This document shows positions 49,468 through 58,847 of a stretch of 64,000 bases of DNA, piece by piece. The DNA lies in assembly GCA_944358445.1 (NCBI GenBank), contig CALVRC010000006.1:19535-83534 (forward strand), in the 5' to 3' direction. The position numbers were made by a program, and so were the translations under genes. This stretch comes from an uncultured Bacilli bacterium (lineage in GTDB: Bacteria > Bacillota_I > Bacilli_A > RF39 > UBA660). Positions within the stretch are counted from its first letter, which is position 1, and the number at the start of each line of letters is the position of its first letter. Below the pieces are notes generated by a model. The model searched no databases and had not been told where the DNA came from. It saw nothing but the letters and a program-made list of their open reading frames with translations.

Positions 49468-49982
49468 AGATGGCATCAAGTTTGTTTATTCCTATTTTAG
49501 TTTTGGTGGTTATTATATATGGTGTTTATAAAAAAATAAATGTTTACGATAGTTTTATAGATGGGGCTAAAGAAGGTGTACCAATGGTTAGTTCGATGTT
49601 TTTTTCGCTTTTAGCAATGATATTTGGAGTAAATATATTTTTGAAAAGTGGAGTAATTAATTATTTTTTTGATTTTTTAAAACCTTTTTTGATGCTTGTC
49701 CATATTCCTGCTGAAGTATTGCCGGTAGCTATTATGAGACCACTTTCTGGAAGTTTTGGACTGGCTTTGCTTAATGATTTGTATAAGTTATATGGACCTG
49801 ATAGTTTTATAAGTGTTTTGGCTTCAGTTATTCAAGGATCTAGTGATACGACTATATATGTAATAACTTTATATTTTGGGACTATTGGAATTAAGAAGAT
49901 TAAATATGCTTTATGGGTTGGGTTACTTACTGATTTATTTATGGTTATAACTGCTTTAATTATTGTTCCCTTGTTTTTTTAA
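49464..49982 (+). CDS. spmB: Spore maturation protein B
   Basis: The 172-residue partner of SpmA belongs to the same Gate family. It has several helices, the block DSFIDGAKEGVPMV, and the motifs VAIMRPLSGSFGLALLND and QGSSDTTIYVITLYFG. The GTG start overlaps the spmA stop; ATG 49470 in the same frame is an alternative. Loss of SpmAB in Bacillus gives spores with wetter cores. Confidence 0.94.
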   Translation: MKMASSLFIPILVLVVIIYGVYKKINVYDSFIDGAKEGVPMVSSMFFSLLAMIFGVNIFLKSGVINYFFDFLKPFLMLVHIPAEVLPVAIMRPLSGSFGLALLNDLYKLYGPDSFISVLASVIQGSSDTTIYVITLYFGTIGIKKIKYALWVGLLTDLFMVITALIIVPLFF

Positions 49983-50017
49983 AATTTATTATGTATAATT
50001 TTTAATAGGTGATTTTG

Positions 50018-50734
50018 ATGGAAAGATTACAAAAGATTATAGCAAATAGCGGATATTGCTCTAGAAGAAAAGCTGAAGAGTTAATTATTAATGGTAAAGT
50101 AAAGGTAAATGGCGAGACTATTAATACATTAGGGAGTAAAGCTAGTTATGCAGATACAATTATAATTAATGGTGTGACTTTAAAATTAGAACCTAAAGAA
50201 TATGTTTTACTTTATAAACCTAGGGGAGTTGTGTCAAGTGTACATGATGATAAAGGGCGTAAAACGGTTGTCGATATTGTAGAAAGTGAAAATAGATTAT
50301 ATCCGGTTGGAAGGTTAGATTACGATACAAGTGGATTATTACTTTTAACTAATGATGGGGAACTTACTAATTTACTTATTCATCCATCTCATGAGGTAGA
50401 GAAGGTTTATGTTGTTAAAATAGATGCGGTGGTTGATCCTAATTTAGTTAAGAGTTTAAGTAATGGAGTCGTAATAGATGGTAAGAAAACTGGTAAAGCT
50501 AGAGTTAAAATAAAAAAAATAGATAAAAAGAAAAAAAGTTCTTTAATAGAACTTACGATATATGAAGGAAGAAATCATCAGGTTAAGAAAATGTTTGAAG
50601 CGATTGGTTACAAGGTTTCTAAACTTAAAAGAGAAAAGTTTGCAGGTCTTACTTTAGATGGGTTAAAATCTGGTGAATATCGTCATTTAAATATTAAAGA
50701 AGTTAAGACTTTATATGCGGTAGCTAAAAAATAG
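50018..50734 (+). CDS. rluB: 23S rRNA pseudouridine synthase, RluB/RsuA family
   Basis: This 238-residue enzyme has an N-terminal S4 RNA-binding domain (ERLQKIIANSGYCSRRKAEELI), the catalytic block GRLDYDTSGLLLLTNDG with the nucleophilic Asp, and the ending EGRNHQVKKMFEAIGY. It modifies uridine in the large ribosomal RNA (position 2605 in E. coli RluB). Start is ATG 50018 after TAGGTGAT. It follows spmB as in Bacillus. A bidirectional terminator overlaps its end. Confidence 0.93.
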   Translation: MERLQKIIANSGYCSRRKAEELIINGKVKVNGETINTLGSKASYADTIIINGVTLKLEPKEYVLLYKPRGVVSSVHDDKGRKTVVDIVESENRLYPVGRLDYDTSGLLLLTNDGELTNLLIHPSHEVEKVYVVKIDAVVDPNLVKSLSNGVVIDGKKTGKARVKIKKIDKKKKSSLIELTIYEGRNHQVKKMFEAIGYKVSKLKREKFAGLTLDGLKSGEYRHLNIKEVKTLYAVAKK

Positions 50735-50745
50735 CTACTTTTTTA
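50720..50745. terminator. Bidirectional terminator between rluB and the convergent exonuclease gene
   Basis: GTAGCTA and TAGCTAC pair around AAAAA, with T on one side and A on the other. It overlaps the rluB stop codon and can serve both genes. Confidence 0.8.
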
Positions 50746-51487
50746 TTTTGACTTTGATTAGTTTGTGGTCACTTAAATTATTATCAACAATCTTTATACT
50801 TTCAATATTAAAATCATTAGGGATGAAAATGTGATCTGGAGTTTTACAGTTATATGATAATTTAAATAGGTTTACAGGTGGCTTAAAAGTGTTTTCGTTA
50901 ATATGAATTAGTTTACAGTTATGTTTTTGCATATACTTTACAAATTCTTGAAATAATTTATTATCTTTGTTTAGATTAAAATCACCAGTTAAGATAATAG
51001 GGTAATTATTATTTAATTCAATGATTTGTTTTAAATAGATCAACTGCTTTTTTCGGCTAGTATTTGTTAGGTGGTCGAGGTGAGTATTTATAACTGTAAA
51101 CTTCCTTTTTTCTTTGGTTAGTGTTGTTACAGTAGCTATTCTAGGAAATATAGAAAGTAAACTTTTTTTTCCTATTTTATTTATATTTTTTGATAGAGAA
51201 TAAGTTTTAGTTTTAATGATTTCTAGGTTTGTTATAATAGCATTTTTTTCACCAAAGTGAGAATACCAAATACTTTTTTTGTTAAATCTATTTTCACCGG
51301 TAGAATTATAATGAGGTATAAGGGACATTAATTTATTTTGATATTTATCGGTTAATTCTTGAACACATATGATGTCTGGATTTTCTTTATTTATGAAATC
51401 TGCAAAAGCTTTAGCATTTACTCCACCATCATAATTTCTATTTATAACTTTGTTTTGAATGTTAAAATTAATTATTGATAGTTCCAT
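50735..51487 (-). CDS. Endonuclease/exonuclease/phosphatase-family protein
   Basis: The 250-residue DNase I-like metal-dependent enzyme contains the family motifs in order: MELSIINFNIQN, ADFINKENPDIICVQE (metal-binding Glu), VINTHLDH (catalytic His region), PIILTGDFNLN, and TPDHIFIPND then LSDHKLIKVKI at the end. It lacks a signal peptide, so it acts in the cytoplasm if at all on nucleic acids or phosphoesters. It is convergent to rluB. AGGAGG precedes its ATG. Confidence 0.85.
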   Translation of the reverse strand: MELSIINFNIQNKVINRNYDGGVNAKAFADFINKENPDIICVQELTDKYQNKLMSLIPHYNSTGENRFNKKSIWYSHFGEKNAIITNLEIIKTKTYSLSKNINKIGKKSLLSIFPRIATVTTLTKEKRKFTVINTHLDHLTNTSRKKQLIYLKQIIELNNNYPIILTGDFNLNKDNKLFQEFVKYMQKHNCKLIHINENTFKPPVNLFKLSYNCKTPDHIFIPNDFNIESIKIVDNNLSDHKLIKVKIKK

Positions 51488-51525
51488 AGTTCCTCCTATT
51501 TAATAGTATATGAAAAGAAAACCGA

Positions 51526-51711
51526 TTAGTTTTCTTCTATTTCAATAGCTTCGGTTGGACAACCTTCTGCTGCCATTTTTACATCATCATTAATTTCATC
51601 TTTGACTACTTTTGCTAGTCCATCATCATCAAATTCAAAGACTTCTGGACATGTAGCTGTACATGCACCACAGCCAATACATTTGTCTTTGTTTACGGTT
51701 ACTTTTGCCAT
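51526..51711 (-). CDS. Ferredoxin, single [4Fe-4S] type
   Basis: The 61-residue electron carrier has Cys 11, 14, 17 in CIGCGACTATCP and Cys 51 in GCPTEAI for one [4Fe-4S] cluster. The additional Cys 21 resembles the disulfide-forming extra Cys of monocluster ferredoxins. The acidic middle region suits partner docking. It is preceded by TGGAGGTATG and is transcribed on the minus strand. Length is typical of Bacillus/Clostridium-type monocluster ferredoxins. Confidence 0.95.
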   Translation of the reverse strand: MAKVTVNKDKCIGCGACTATCPEVFEFDDDGLAKVVKDEINDDVKMAAEGCPTEAIEIEEN

Positions 51712-51816
51712 TTTTCATACCTCCATAAAAATTATAAATAAAACTTTAAAAAAAAGCAAGGGTTACTTTTAAAATACGACAAAATATGATATTATTAATA
51801 ATAAGAGGTGGTACGG

Positions 51817-52632
51817 GTGGCATCGAGAATGGAAAGGTACTATAAAGCGGAAAATAATGGTAAAACGAGAACTAAAAGAAATACAAAACTTTATAATAGT
51901 ATATATTCTTATGGTAAATATAGTAATATTGAGGGTATTGCATCAATAGATAATACTAATGAAATAGATATTACTAAGGTTAAGCAGATGCTTGAAACTA
52001 GAGAAAAATATCAAGCGGAAAGAAGATATAGAAGACTTACAAATGAAGATAAAGAATTAGTTGAATTACCTAAGGTTTCTAAAAGGCATAAAGAAGAAGA
52101 AAGAACTTATGATATAATGGATGTTTTATCAAAAGCTAGAGAAAAGAAAGAACCGGATGATAGAGAAAGGGTACTTAGTAAAACAAGTTATGATGTACTT
52201 AAAAATATAGAATTAAAAAGAAACGTAAATAGAAAAGATTATTATGATGGAGAAGAAAATATTGATGATATGATTCAAACTATCACTAATACAAGTATGC
52301 TTAATAAAATGGATGATGCTGATTTAGCTGCTGATATGTTTAGTGATTTAACGTCAAAAGACGATGATACTAAGGTTGGAAATTTAAATAATTTAAAAGA
52401 ATTAATTGATGGGAATAAAAAAGATAGTTCTATAGATATGAAAAAAGAACAAACGATGGATAATTCGTTCTTTACATCTAATTTAAAACTTAAAAAGAAG
52501 GATTTTGTGAATTATGATGAGGATGATGTTAAAAGTGGTTCTGTTTTTAAAACTGTTTTTGTAACTATTATTATTTTAGGTATTATTGCAGTTATAGGGA
52601 TTTTAGTTGTTCAGAAATTAGGTCTTTTTTAA
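51817..52632 (+). CDS. Tail-anchored charged protein of unknown function
   Basis: The ~271-residue protein is highly charged and probably largely helical, with a single C-terminal hydrophobic helix (VFKTVFVTIIILGIIAVIGILVV) and almost nothing beyond it. This is a tail-anchored topology with a large cytoplasmic part. I recognise no domain. Start is GTG 51817 after AGAGGTGGT; an upstream GTG is less well placed. It is divergent from ferredoxin and convergent with gerKB, whose 3' end it overlaps by 15 bases. Confidence 0.75.
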   Translation: MASRMERYYKAENNGKTRTKRNTKLYNSIYSYGKYSNIEGIASIDNTNEIDITKVKQMLETREKYQAERRYRRLTNEDKELVELPKVSKRHKEEERTYDIMDVLSKAREKKEPDDRERVLSKTSYDVLKNIELKRNVNRKDYYDGEENIDDMIQTITNTSMLNKMDDADLAADMFSDLTSKDDDTKVGNLNNLKELIDGNKKDSSIDMKKEQTMDNSFFTSNLKLKKKDFVNYDEDDVKSGSVFKTVFVTIIILGIIAVIGILVVQKLGLF

Positions 52633-53691
52633 ACTTTTGAAAAAAGTTATTAAAGGTATTATAAAATATATTATATATAAAAGATATATGAGAATGTTTT
52701 GAAAATATGCTATTTCTGTTCCTTTGGTAGTAAAGATAAGGAAACTTATAATTGCTGTTATTATACAAACAATAATCATGGTGATATTGTTTGTTTTTTC
52801 TTTAGTTTGGAATGTTTCTTTAAGGGCTTCTTTTATAAAGAATAGAGATATCATTATTTGAACAAATAAAGCAAGAAACCATTCAAGTGATAATATACTT
52901 TCAACTCTATCTATCATATCTAATACACTTACTCTTTTTAATAAATGAAAACTTGGGTAATTATATAATTCTGATAGATGTATGCCAAAAATACTAATGG
53001 TTAAAAACATAACATTTAAAAGAGAAAGTCCGCTTATTATATAAAATATGAAACTTTTTTTGGGAGAATAATTGGTTATTTTATTTTTGGGAATAATGGT
53101 TAAAAGGAATATTGGTAATATATTAAAACCAATAAAGCAAAATGTTCCATATAAGATATTTTTAGGGTTATTATTTAATATTGGTTTGATGTTGTCAATG
53201 TTAATATTGCTGATAAGTCCTGATAATATGACAAGGATAAAGAATAGTGATATGTAAAACATAATCAGATTTACTTTACTAAAGATATGAAAGTCTTTAA
53301 TTATGGTATATATTACAGGAAGTATTAAAATAATTATTATCATTATTGTTGGTGTTCTATATAAGTATTGAGAATCAATAAAATGGACTATTATCCAGAA
53401 GCTACATATGGTAAAGATAAAAGTTCCCGCAATTAAAATTATATTTAAGATAGTACCAAATTTACCTAATTTTTCTTTATTGATTTGAATAATATTTTTA
53501 TCCGGATATTTATTTTTTAAATAAGAGTATAAAAGAAATGGTAAAATGCCTATAATGATTGCTATTAAAATACTTATCCAAGAGTCTTGATGCGCATTAT
53601 TTAAAAGTATTTCGGCAGTTATTTCAATAAAAGTGGCTCTTGTTAAAAACCATAAAAGTGTATTATATTCTAATGAGGTTATTTTTTTCAT
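52618..53691 (-). CDS. gerKB: Spore germination protein, GerAB/GerKB permease-like subunit
   Basis: This 357-residue, roughly ten-helix protein belongs to the endospore germination family of the amino acid/polyamine transporter superfamily. It begins KITSLEYNTLLWFLTRATF-like and has the family blocks DSWISILIAIIIGILPFLLY and SFWIIVHFIDSQYLYRTP. In the germinant receptor it is the probable ligand-binding integral subunit. Its ATG overlaps the gerKC stop by one base, and it is last in the operon gerKA-gerKC-gerKB, the gene order of gerK. Confidence 0.9.
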   Translation of the reverse strand: MKKITSLEYNTLLWFLTRATFIEITAEILLNNAHQDSWISILIAIIIGILPFLLYSYLKNKYPDKNIIQINKEKLGKFGTILNIILIAGTFIFTICSFWIIVHFIDSQYLYRTPTIMIIIILILPVIYTIIKDFHIFSKVNLIMFYISLFFILVILSGLISNINIDNIKPILNNNPKNILYGTFCFIGFNILPIFLLTIIPKNKITNYSPKKSFIFYIISGLSLLNVMFLTISIFGIHLSELYNYPSFHLLKRVSVLDMIDRVESILSLEWFLALFVQIMISLFFIKEALKETFQTKEKTNNITMIIVCIITAIISFLIFTTKGTEIAYFQNILIYLLYIIYFIIPLITFFKSLKKT

Positions 53692-54869
53692 TATTTATCC
53701 TCCTTTATTGTGTTAATTAAAGAGCCGGTTGCTTCTATTTTTAAATTGGTTTTTATTTTAACATTTAGTTTTGGAAAATATTTAGAGTTCCAATCTTTTT
53801 CTAGTTTTTTCCATGTTTTTGGGTTATTTTTATATATTAGGTTGCCAAAGCCAAAAATATCGGCTTTATATTTATTTTGGACTTTTTTGATAACTTTGGA
53901 TAAATCATTTTTTAAAGATTTCATCCATGTTTTTTCTATTTTGTTTATTTCTTTATAATCTTGAATATCAATTTTATTATTAATGTTATATATATCTCCA
54001 ACTCCACTAATTGTTATTTCAATATTTTTTTCATCAATTATTTTTATATTTGATTTTAATGAACTTGTTTCAATACTAATTTTTTCATTTTGATATTTAA
54101 CATTATAATTTATTTCTTTAGAATCTCCTTTTAAGACGTTGATGGCCCAGCTTTCTTTTGTGGTGGAGAAACCTTCTAGTTTATCACCTTTATATATAGC
54201 AAGAGGACCTAAAACGAGATATGATTCTGGTTCAGTTGTTTCTAGATTTTTTTCATTACTTCCTTCTTTGACATTACCATTTATAGTTATAGAAGGTAAA
54301 ACTGGATCATAACCTTTTTCTAATATTTGGCTTATAAAATTACTATAGGTTATAGATGTGGCAATAGATTTTGTTTCAGAGTTGGATTCAATTAAGGTAG
54401 CTATACTTTGTGAAGGGAATGATTCTAAGGGGGAGACTATTTTTAAGATGTTTTTTGCTTTTTCATCTTTAGCTTGGAGTAAGTAAAATTTTTTTCTAGT
54501 TTGTGGATTTCTAAGTAGCCAATCAGCTATTTTTAAAAATCCATCTTTAGCAATATCTTCCGATATGACAACGACATTTATATGACCTAAATATACTTGT
54601 TTGGGAACAATTTGTTCAATGTCTTTTGAGGCTTCAGCAATAGTTTTACCTTTGCCAGTATATACTGTTGTTTTAGCTTCTCCTTCTTTGGCAGATGTTT
54701 GGGCTTTAGGAGAGTTGGCAATTAAGAAGCTTAATTCATATTCATCATCTGTTTTATCAAAGGCGACAGCAGTTACTATTGATAAATCATTTAATTCTTC
54801 ATAGCCACCACATCCAGTTAAAGTTATAGCAATAATAAAGGTTGTTAGAATAAACGCTAGTTTTTTCAT
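53691..54869 (-). CDS. gerKC: Spore germination lipoprotein, Ger(x)C family
   Basis: The 392-residue protein is the lipid-anchored C subunit of a germinant receptor. A signal peptide with lipobox ITLTGC (Cys near residue 20) precedes the family start GGYEELNDLSIVTAVAFDK. The block GKTIAEASKDIEQIVPKQVYLGH follows, and the C-terminal domain begins near residue 220. The ATG overlaps the gerKA stop (ATGA) and has an AAAGGAGG ribosome site inside gerKA. Confidence 0.92.
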   Translation of the reverse strand: MKKLAFILTTFIIAITLTGCGGYEELNDLSIVTAVAFDKTDDEYELSFLIANSPKAQTSAKEGEAKTTVYTGKGKTIAEASKDIEQIVPKQVYLGHINVVVISEDIAKDGFLKIADWLLRNPQTRKKFYLLQAKDEKAKNILKIVSPLESFPSQSIATLIESNSETKSIATSITYSNFISQILEKGYDPVLPSITINGNVKEGSNEKNLETTEPESYLVLGPLAIYKGDKLEGFSTTKESWAINVLKGDSKEINYNVKYQNEKISIETSSLKSNIKIIDEKNIEITISGVGDIYNINNKIDIQDYKEINKIEKTWMKSLKNDLSKVIKKVQNKYKADIFGFGNLIYKNNPKTWKKLEKDWNSKYFPKLNVKIKTNLKIEATGSLINTIKEDK

Positions 54870-56326
54870 TTTGTCCTCCTTTGTCTATGTGGGTTTAGGG
54901 TACTTACATAGTCAGGTCTAGTGATAATTTTTTCTTCAGGAGCTTTATATATGGCATTCGATTGATCTTTTTTGGAAAAAGGAGCAAAAGGTGAAAGGTA
55001 ACTTGTTTCTAAATTTTCTAATGACGATAGTTTGACTAGCCAAATTATAGCAAATGATAGGATACCAATTATGCCTAGAATACTGGCGGCTAATATGAAA
55101 ATAAAACGCCATGTTCTAATACCATTCATGAAGTCAATATCAGTAAAGATTAAACTGCATATAGATGTAAAGGCAACAACGATAACGGTTATTGGAGAGA
55201 CAATTCCAGCATCTACTGCGGCCTGACCTAAAACTAAAGCACCAACAATACTCATTGCGGCGGACATACTGCTTGGACTTCTTAAATCACTTTCTCTTAA
55301 TATTTCAAAAATTGTTGTGAGTAAAATTATTTCAAAGGTTGTTGGAAAGGGGACTCCTTCTCTTTGAATAGCTAAAGATATTAATAGTTTATCTGGTATA
55401 GTATTTTGGTCATAGGTGGTTATTGCTATATATATGGCTGGTGTAAATATTGTTATGATTAAGGCTATTGTTCTTAGGACTCTAGTGAAGGTGATGTTTG
55501 ATGATTTTTGATTTTCATCTTCGGATGTATGAAGGTAATCAATAAAAACATTTGGTAAGATTAAAGTAAAAGGACAATTTTCAACAAATATGACTATTTT
55601 TCCTGATAGTAAAGCTTGTGAGACAACATCTGGTCTTTCACTACTTTGAATTTGAGGAAAAACGGATTTATTTTCTATTAAATAGTCTCTAATATTACCA
55701 CTATCTAAAACACCATCAACATCTATTTTTTTTAATCTTTTTTTTATTTCCTTTAATTTTTTTGGATCAGCGATACCATTTATGTAAGCAATACTAACTC
55801 TTGTTTGAGTTCTTCTACCTAATTTCATTTCATCAAACCAAAGGTTTGAATCTTTAATTCTTTTTCTTATTAATCCTAAGTTTTTAGAATGACTTTCGGT
55901 GAAACTATCTTTGGAACCTCTTAGTATTGGTTCACTTGTGGATTCGGTGACACCTCTATCTAGCTGAGCTCTTGTTTCCATGATAATAGCTTCACTAAAT
56001 CCATCGACAACAATAATTGTAAAACCGCTTGATAAGAAATAGGCAAACTGAGTGTAATCATTTATGGTAAATAACTGACTGTTGAATAAACTATTTTTTA
56101 GAGCATCAAAAATATTTTGGAAAAGATTTTTATTAGTTTTAGTATATAATGTTCCTTTGATAATAAAGTCACTGATTGTGCTGGCTTGTGATGAACTTTC
56201 TAGAAAAATAATACCGATATTTGTTCCTTTGAGGTTTATAAGTCTAGTGTTGACATCGGGACTATTTCCGTATAGTTTTTTTGTTTTTTCAATTACTTTT
56301 TTAGCATTCTTTTCAATTTTTTCCAT
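54866..56326 (-). CDS. gerKA: Spore germination protein, GerAA/GerKA family
   Basis: This 486-residue A subunit of a germinant receptor has the typical central cytosolic region with ESHSKNLGLIRKRI, SIAYINGIADPKKL and DSGNIRDYLIENKSVFPQ, the FVENCPFTLILPNVFIDYLHTSED block, and five C-terminal membrane helices including FTRVLRTIALIITIF and REGVPFPTTFEIILL. It is the first gene of the operon, with an AGGGAT ribosome site. All three subunits are complete, so this receptor is probably functional. The germinant is not predictable. Confidence 0.94.
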   Translation of the reverse strand: MEKIEKNAKKVIEKTKKLYGNSPDVNTRLINLKGTNIGIIFLESSSQASTISDFIIKGTLYTKTNKNLFQNIFDALKNSLFNSQLFTINDYTQFAYFLSSGFTIIVVDGFSEAIIMETRAQLDRGVTESTSEPILRGSKDSFTESHSKNLGLIRKRIKDSNLWFDEMKLGRRTQTRVSIAYINGIADPKKLKEIKKRLKKIDVDGVLDSGNIRDYLIENKSVFPQIQSSERPDVVSQALLSGKIVIFVENCPFTLILPNVFIDYLHTSEDENQKSSNITFTRVLRTIALIITIFTPAIYIAITTYDQNTIPDKLLISLAIQREGVPFPTTFEIILLTTIFEILRESDLRSPSSMSAAMSIVGALVLGQAAVDAGIVSPITVIVVAFTSICSLIFTDIDFMNGIRTWRFIFILAASILGIIGILSFAIIWLVKLSSLENLETSYLSPFAPFSKKDQSNAIYKAPEEKIITRPDYVSTLNPHRQRRTK

Positions 56327-56376
56327 AATATCCCTGCTTTCTTTAATATTATGGACAAAAGTTAATAAAATATAAG

Positions 56377-56403
56377 AAAAAAGACTTTATTTAAGTCTTT
56401 TTG
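56377..56403. terminator. Terminator at the end of the HExxH gene (minus strand)
   Basis: AAAGACTT and AAGTCTTT pair around TATTT, with A-rich left and T-rich right flanks. It overlaps the stop of the minus-strand gene at 56387, upstream of gerKA. Confidence 0.65.
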
Positions 56404-57388
56404 AAGTTATATGTGGAGAAGTTAAAGTGTATCCATTATGTAATATTTTACTTAAGGAGCTTTGGAATAAGATATTTTCAAAGTTTTTAATTTTATTTTC
56501 GTCATTGCTTCTTTTAATTATATCGTATAGTTTAAATTTTAATTTTTGATATTCGATAAAATCATTTATAGGAATTTTTCCCATAGCAAAGTTGTCTAAT
56601 TTTTCTAAAAGGTCGAAAAATTCTTTTTTTGTACCATATTTACAGAACTGTATTAGTACAGCATCTAAATCGTTATTGAAAAAAGCTTTTTCAAAGTCTT
56701 TAGGATTATCAAAAAATGTTTCTAGTAGTTTCGTTATGTTGACGTTTTTGTAGTAGCTGTATGTTTTATATTTAAAAATTCTTTTATTTAGAAGTTCCGT
56801 ATATCCTTCATCTAAACCATATCCAAAATTTCTAACTAAGAAACCACAATCTTCTCCATTACTTGAACACATATGAATGAATTCGTGACTTAATACTTGC
56901 TTTGATGGAATGAAAAGGTCGATGGTGTTAGAGGTAGGATGGTATAAACCTATAGGTGCAATTGGTTTTTTTAAATTAGATAGATAGTCTTTTAAGTCTT
57001 TCATGATATTTTTTTTATTTATTTTAACTGTTTGTAAGTTTCTTGCACAAAAACGTAAATTTTTTTCATCTACATTTGTTGTAAATGTTTCAATGATATC
57101 TTTTAATTCTTCTGGGCCTTTAACCATATTTATAAAATTTAGGTAATCTTGTTTGTTATTGCCTTTGAAGATTAGCCTTATAATTTGGGGAATTTCGCTT
57201 TCTTGTGTTTCTTTAACTTCACCAGTTCTTTTATATAATTTTAAATATTTATGTTTATTTTTTTCTCTTATTATTAAGGATTTATTTATGGAATTGATAG
57301 TAAATCCTCCTGAAACGATTGTAACTCCTCCTGTAGCGACTAAAAAAGCGGGTATTAATTCTTGAAGAATTTGTATAATTAAATCCAT
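56387..57388 (-). CDS. Putative membrane-associated zinc metallopeptidase (HExxH)
   Basis: The 333-residue protein has an N-terminal hydrophobic segment (about residues 8-30) and then a soluble domain with SHEFIHM (HExxH) near residue 168. Downstream lies GLDEGYTELLNK, whose Glu could be the third zinc ligand, as in gluzincins. The region before, GLYHPTSNTIDLFIPSKQ, fits the beta strand leading into such an active site. No known family is assigned with certainty. It lies upstream of gerKA on the same strand, with a terminator between, so it is probably separate from the germination operon. Confidence 0.65.
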   Translation of the reverse strand: MDLIIQILQELIPAFLVATGGVTIVSGGFTINSINKSLIIREKNKHKYLKLYKRTGEVKETQESEIPQIIRLIFKGNNKQDYLNFINMVKGPEELKDIIETFTTNVDEKNLRFCARNLQTVKINKKNIMKDLKDYLSNLKKPIAPIGLYHPTSNTIDLFIPSKQVLSHEFIHMCSSNGEDCGFLVRNFGYGLDEGYTELLNKRIFKYKTYSYYKNVNITKLLETFFDNPKDFEKAFFNNDLDAVLIQFCKYGTKKEFFDLLEKLDNFAMGKIPINDFIEYQKLKFKLYDIIKRSNDENKIKNFENILFQSSLSKILHNGYTLTSPHITSKRLK

Positions 57389-57573
57389 TTTATCACCAAT
57401 TTAATATTAAAATATAATTGGTATTTTGTCAATTAGTGCGAAAGGGTGATGATTAATGGTAGGTGTTGTGTTATAATTTTTGTAAATGGCAAATTAATTT
57501 AATTGTAGTGTGAAACTTTTTTGATGTTTTTTCTTAAAAATGTTTCATACAAAATGAAAAAGTGAGGATAAGT

Positions 57574-58752
57574 ATGGAAGAGGTTTTAGTTAAGTGTGAA
57601 AGATTAGATCATTTTGGTAGAGGAATTGGTTATGTTTTGGGAAAGATTATTTTTGTATCTAATTTGTTACCGAATGAGGAAGCTTTAGTTAAGATTATTT
57701 TAGATAAAAAAAAGTATATGGTTGGTGAAGTTGTTCAGTTAGTTAAAAAATCTAATGATAGAATAGAGCCTAAATGTTCATATGAAAAATGCGGATGTGC
57801 ACTTAAAAGTTTAGATTATTTTAAAACTTTGGATTTTAAAAAGAGTAAAGTTACGAATATTTTAAAAAGATATGGGAATATAGATGATGTTGTTAAAGAA
57901 ATTGTTCCTAGTGATAATATTTATGGTTATAGGAATAAAATAACTTTAAAGGTTAAAGGTGGTAAGATAGGTTATTTTAAAAATGGAACAAATGATTTAA
58001 TAGAAATTAATAGATGTGAAATAGCAAGTAAAAAAAGTAATGAGATAATTAAGGTTTTAAAAAAAAGTGATTTAAGTAATGTTAGAGAGATTGTTATTAA
58101 GGATTTTGGTGAAGTAATGCTTATAATTAAAGGTGATATGAATATAGAAAAATTAAAACCTTTAGTAAGTTCAATTTATATTAATGATAAATTAGTTTAT
58201 GGTAAGGAATTTTTGATAGCTAAGTTAGGTGAATTTAAATTTTATGTTTCTAAAGATTCATTTTTCCAAGTTAATATGGATGTTGCTTTAAAACTTTATA
58301 ATAAGGTTTTGGAGTATTTAGATGGCGGAAAAAGTGTTTTAGATTTATATTGCGGAACTGGAACAATTAGTTTATTTTTAAGTAGATATTTTGATGAGGT
58401 TACTGGTATTGAGATAAATGAAGAAGCGGTTAAATGTGCCTTTTTAAATAAAAAATTAAATAATATTTCTAATGTTAGATTTATATGTGGTGATGTTAGT
58501 AAACTTGTTTATGATTTGAAAGCTGATAATATTGTGGTTGATCCACCTAGAAGTGGTTTAACTAGTAAAGGTATTAGTGATATTTTAAATATTAATCCAG
58601 ATAGAGTAGTTTATGTTTCATGTGATCCAATGACTTTAGCTCGTGATTTGAAATTGTTTGAGGAAAAATATATTGTTCAAGAGGTAACTTTATTTGATAT
58701 GTTTCCATGGACTTATCATGTGGAAAGTGTTTGTTTATTAGTTAGAAAATGA
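57574..58752 (+). CDS. 23S rRNA (uracil-C5)-methyltransferase, RlmD/TrmA family
   Basis: The 392-residue SAM-dependent enzyme has an N-terminal TRAM-like domain (about residues 1-55), a Cys cluster (CSYEKCGC) at the usual iron-sulfur position although with tighter spacing than the common C-x5-CGGC, and the methyltransferase core: DLYCGTGTISLF (SAM binding), VVDPPRSGL and YVSCDPMTLARDL (catalytic Cys). It ends with the typical MFPWTYHVESVCLLVRK. It methylates uridine in rRNA or tRNA. Start is ATG 57574. The upstream gap 57389-57573 holds a TATAAT-like box (TGTTATAAT near 57470) and no gene. Confidence 0.92.
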   Translation: MEEVLVKCERLDHFGRGIGYVLGKIIFVSNLLPNEEALVKIILDKKKYMVGEVVQLVKKSNDRIEPKCSYEKCGCALKSLDYFKTLDFKKSKVTNILKRYGNIDDVVKEIVPSDNIYGYRNKITLKVKGGKIGYFKNGTNDLIEINRCEIASKKSNEIIKVLKKSDLSNVREIVIKDFGEVMLIIKGDMNIEKLKPLVSSIYINDKLVYGKEFLIAKLGEFKFYVSKDSFFQVNMDVALKLYNKVLEYLDGGKSVLDLYCGTGTISLFLSRYFDEVTGIEINEEAVKCAFLNKKLNNISNVRFICGDVSKLVYDLKADNIVVDPPRSGLTSKGISDILNINPDRVVYVSCDPMTLARDLKLFEEKYIVQEVTLFDMFPWTYHVESVCLLVRK

Positions 58753-58847
58753 ATTTTATGGAAAAAATTTGCTTAAAATATTTTAGTAAACTAATGGTAG
58801 AGTTTTAATTATTAATTTTGTGGTATGATTATTTTAGAGGGATATTT

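Noticed and set aside
53072..53257. Plus-strand open frames within the ger genes (also 53710-53958, 54601-54804, 55032-55226, 56082-56375)
   Set aside because: They lie antisense to well-supported germination genes and show no family or ribosome site.
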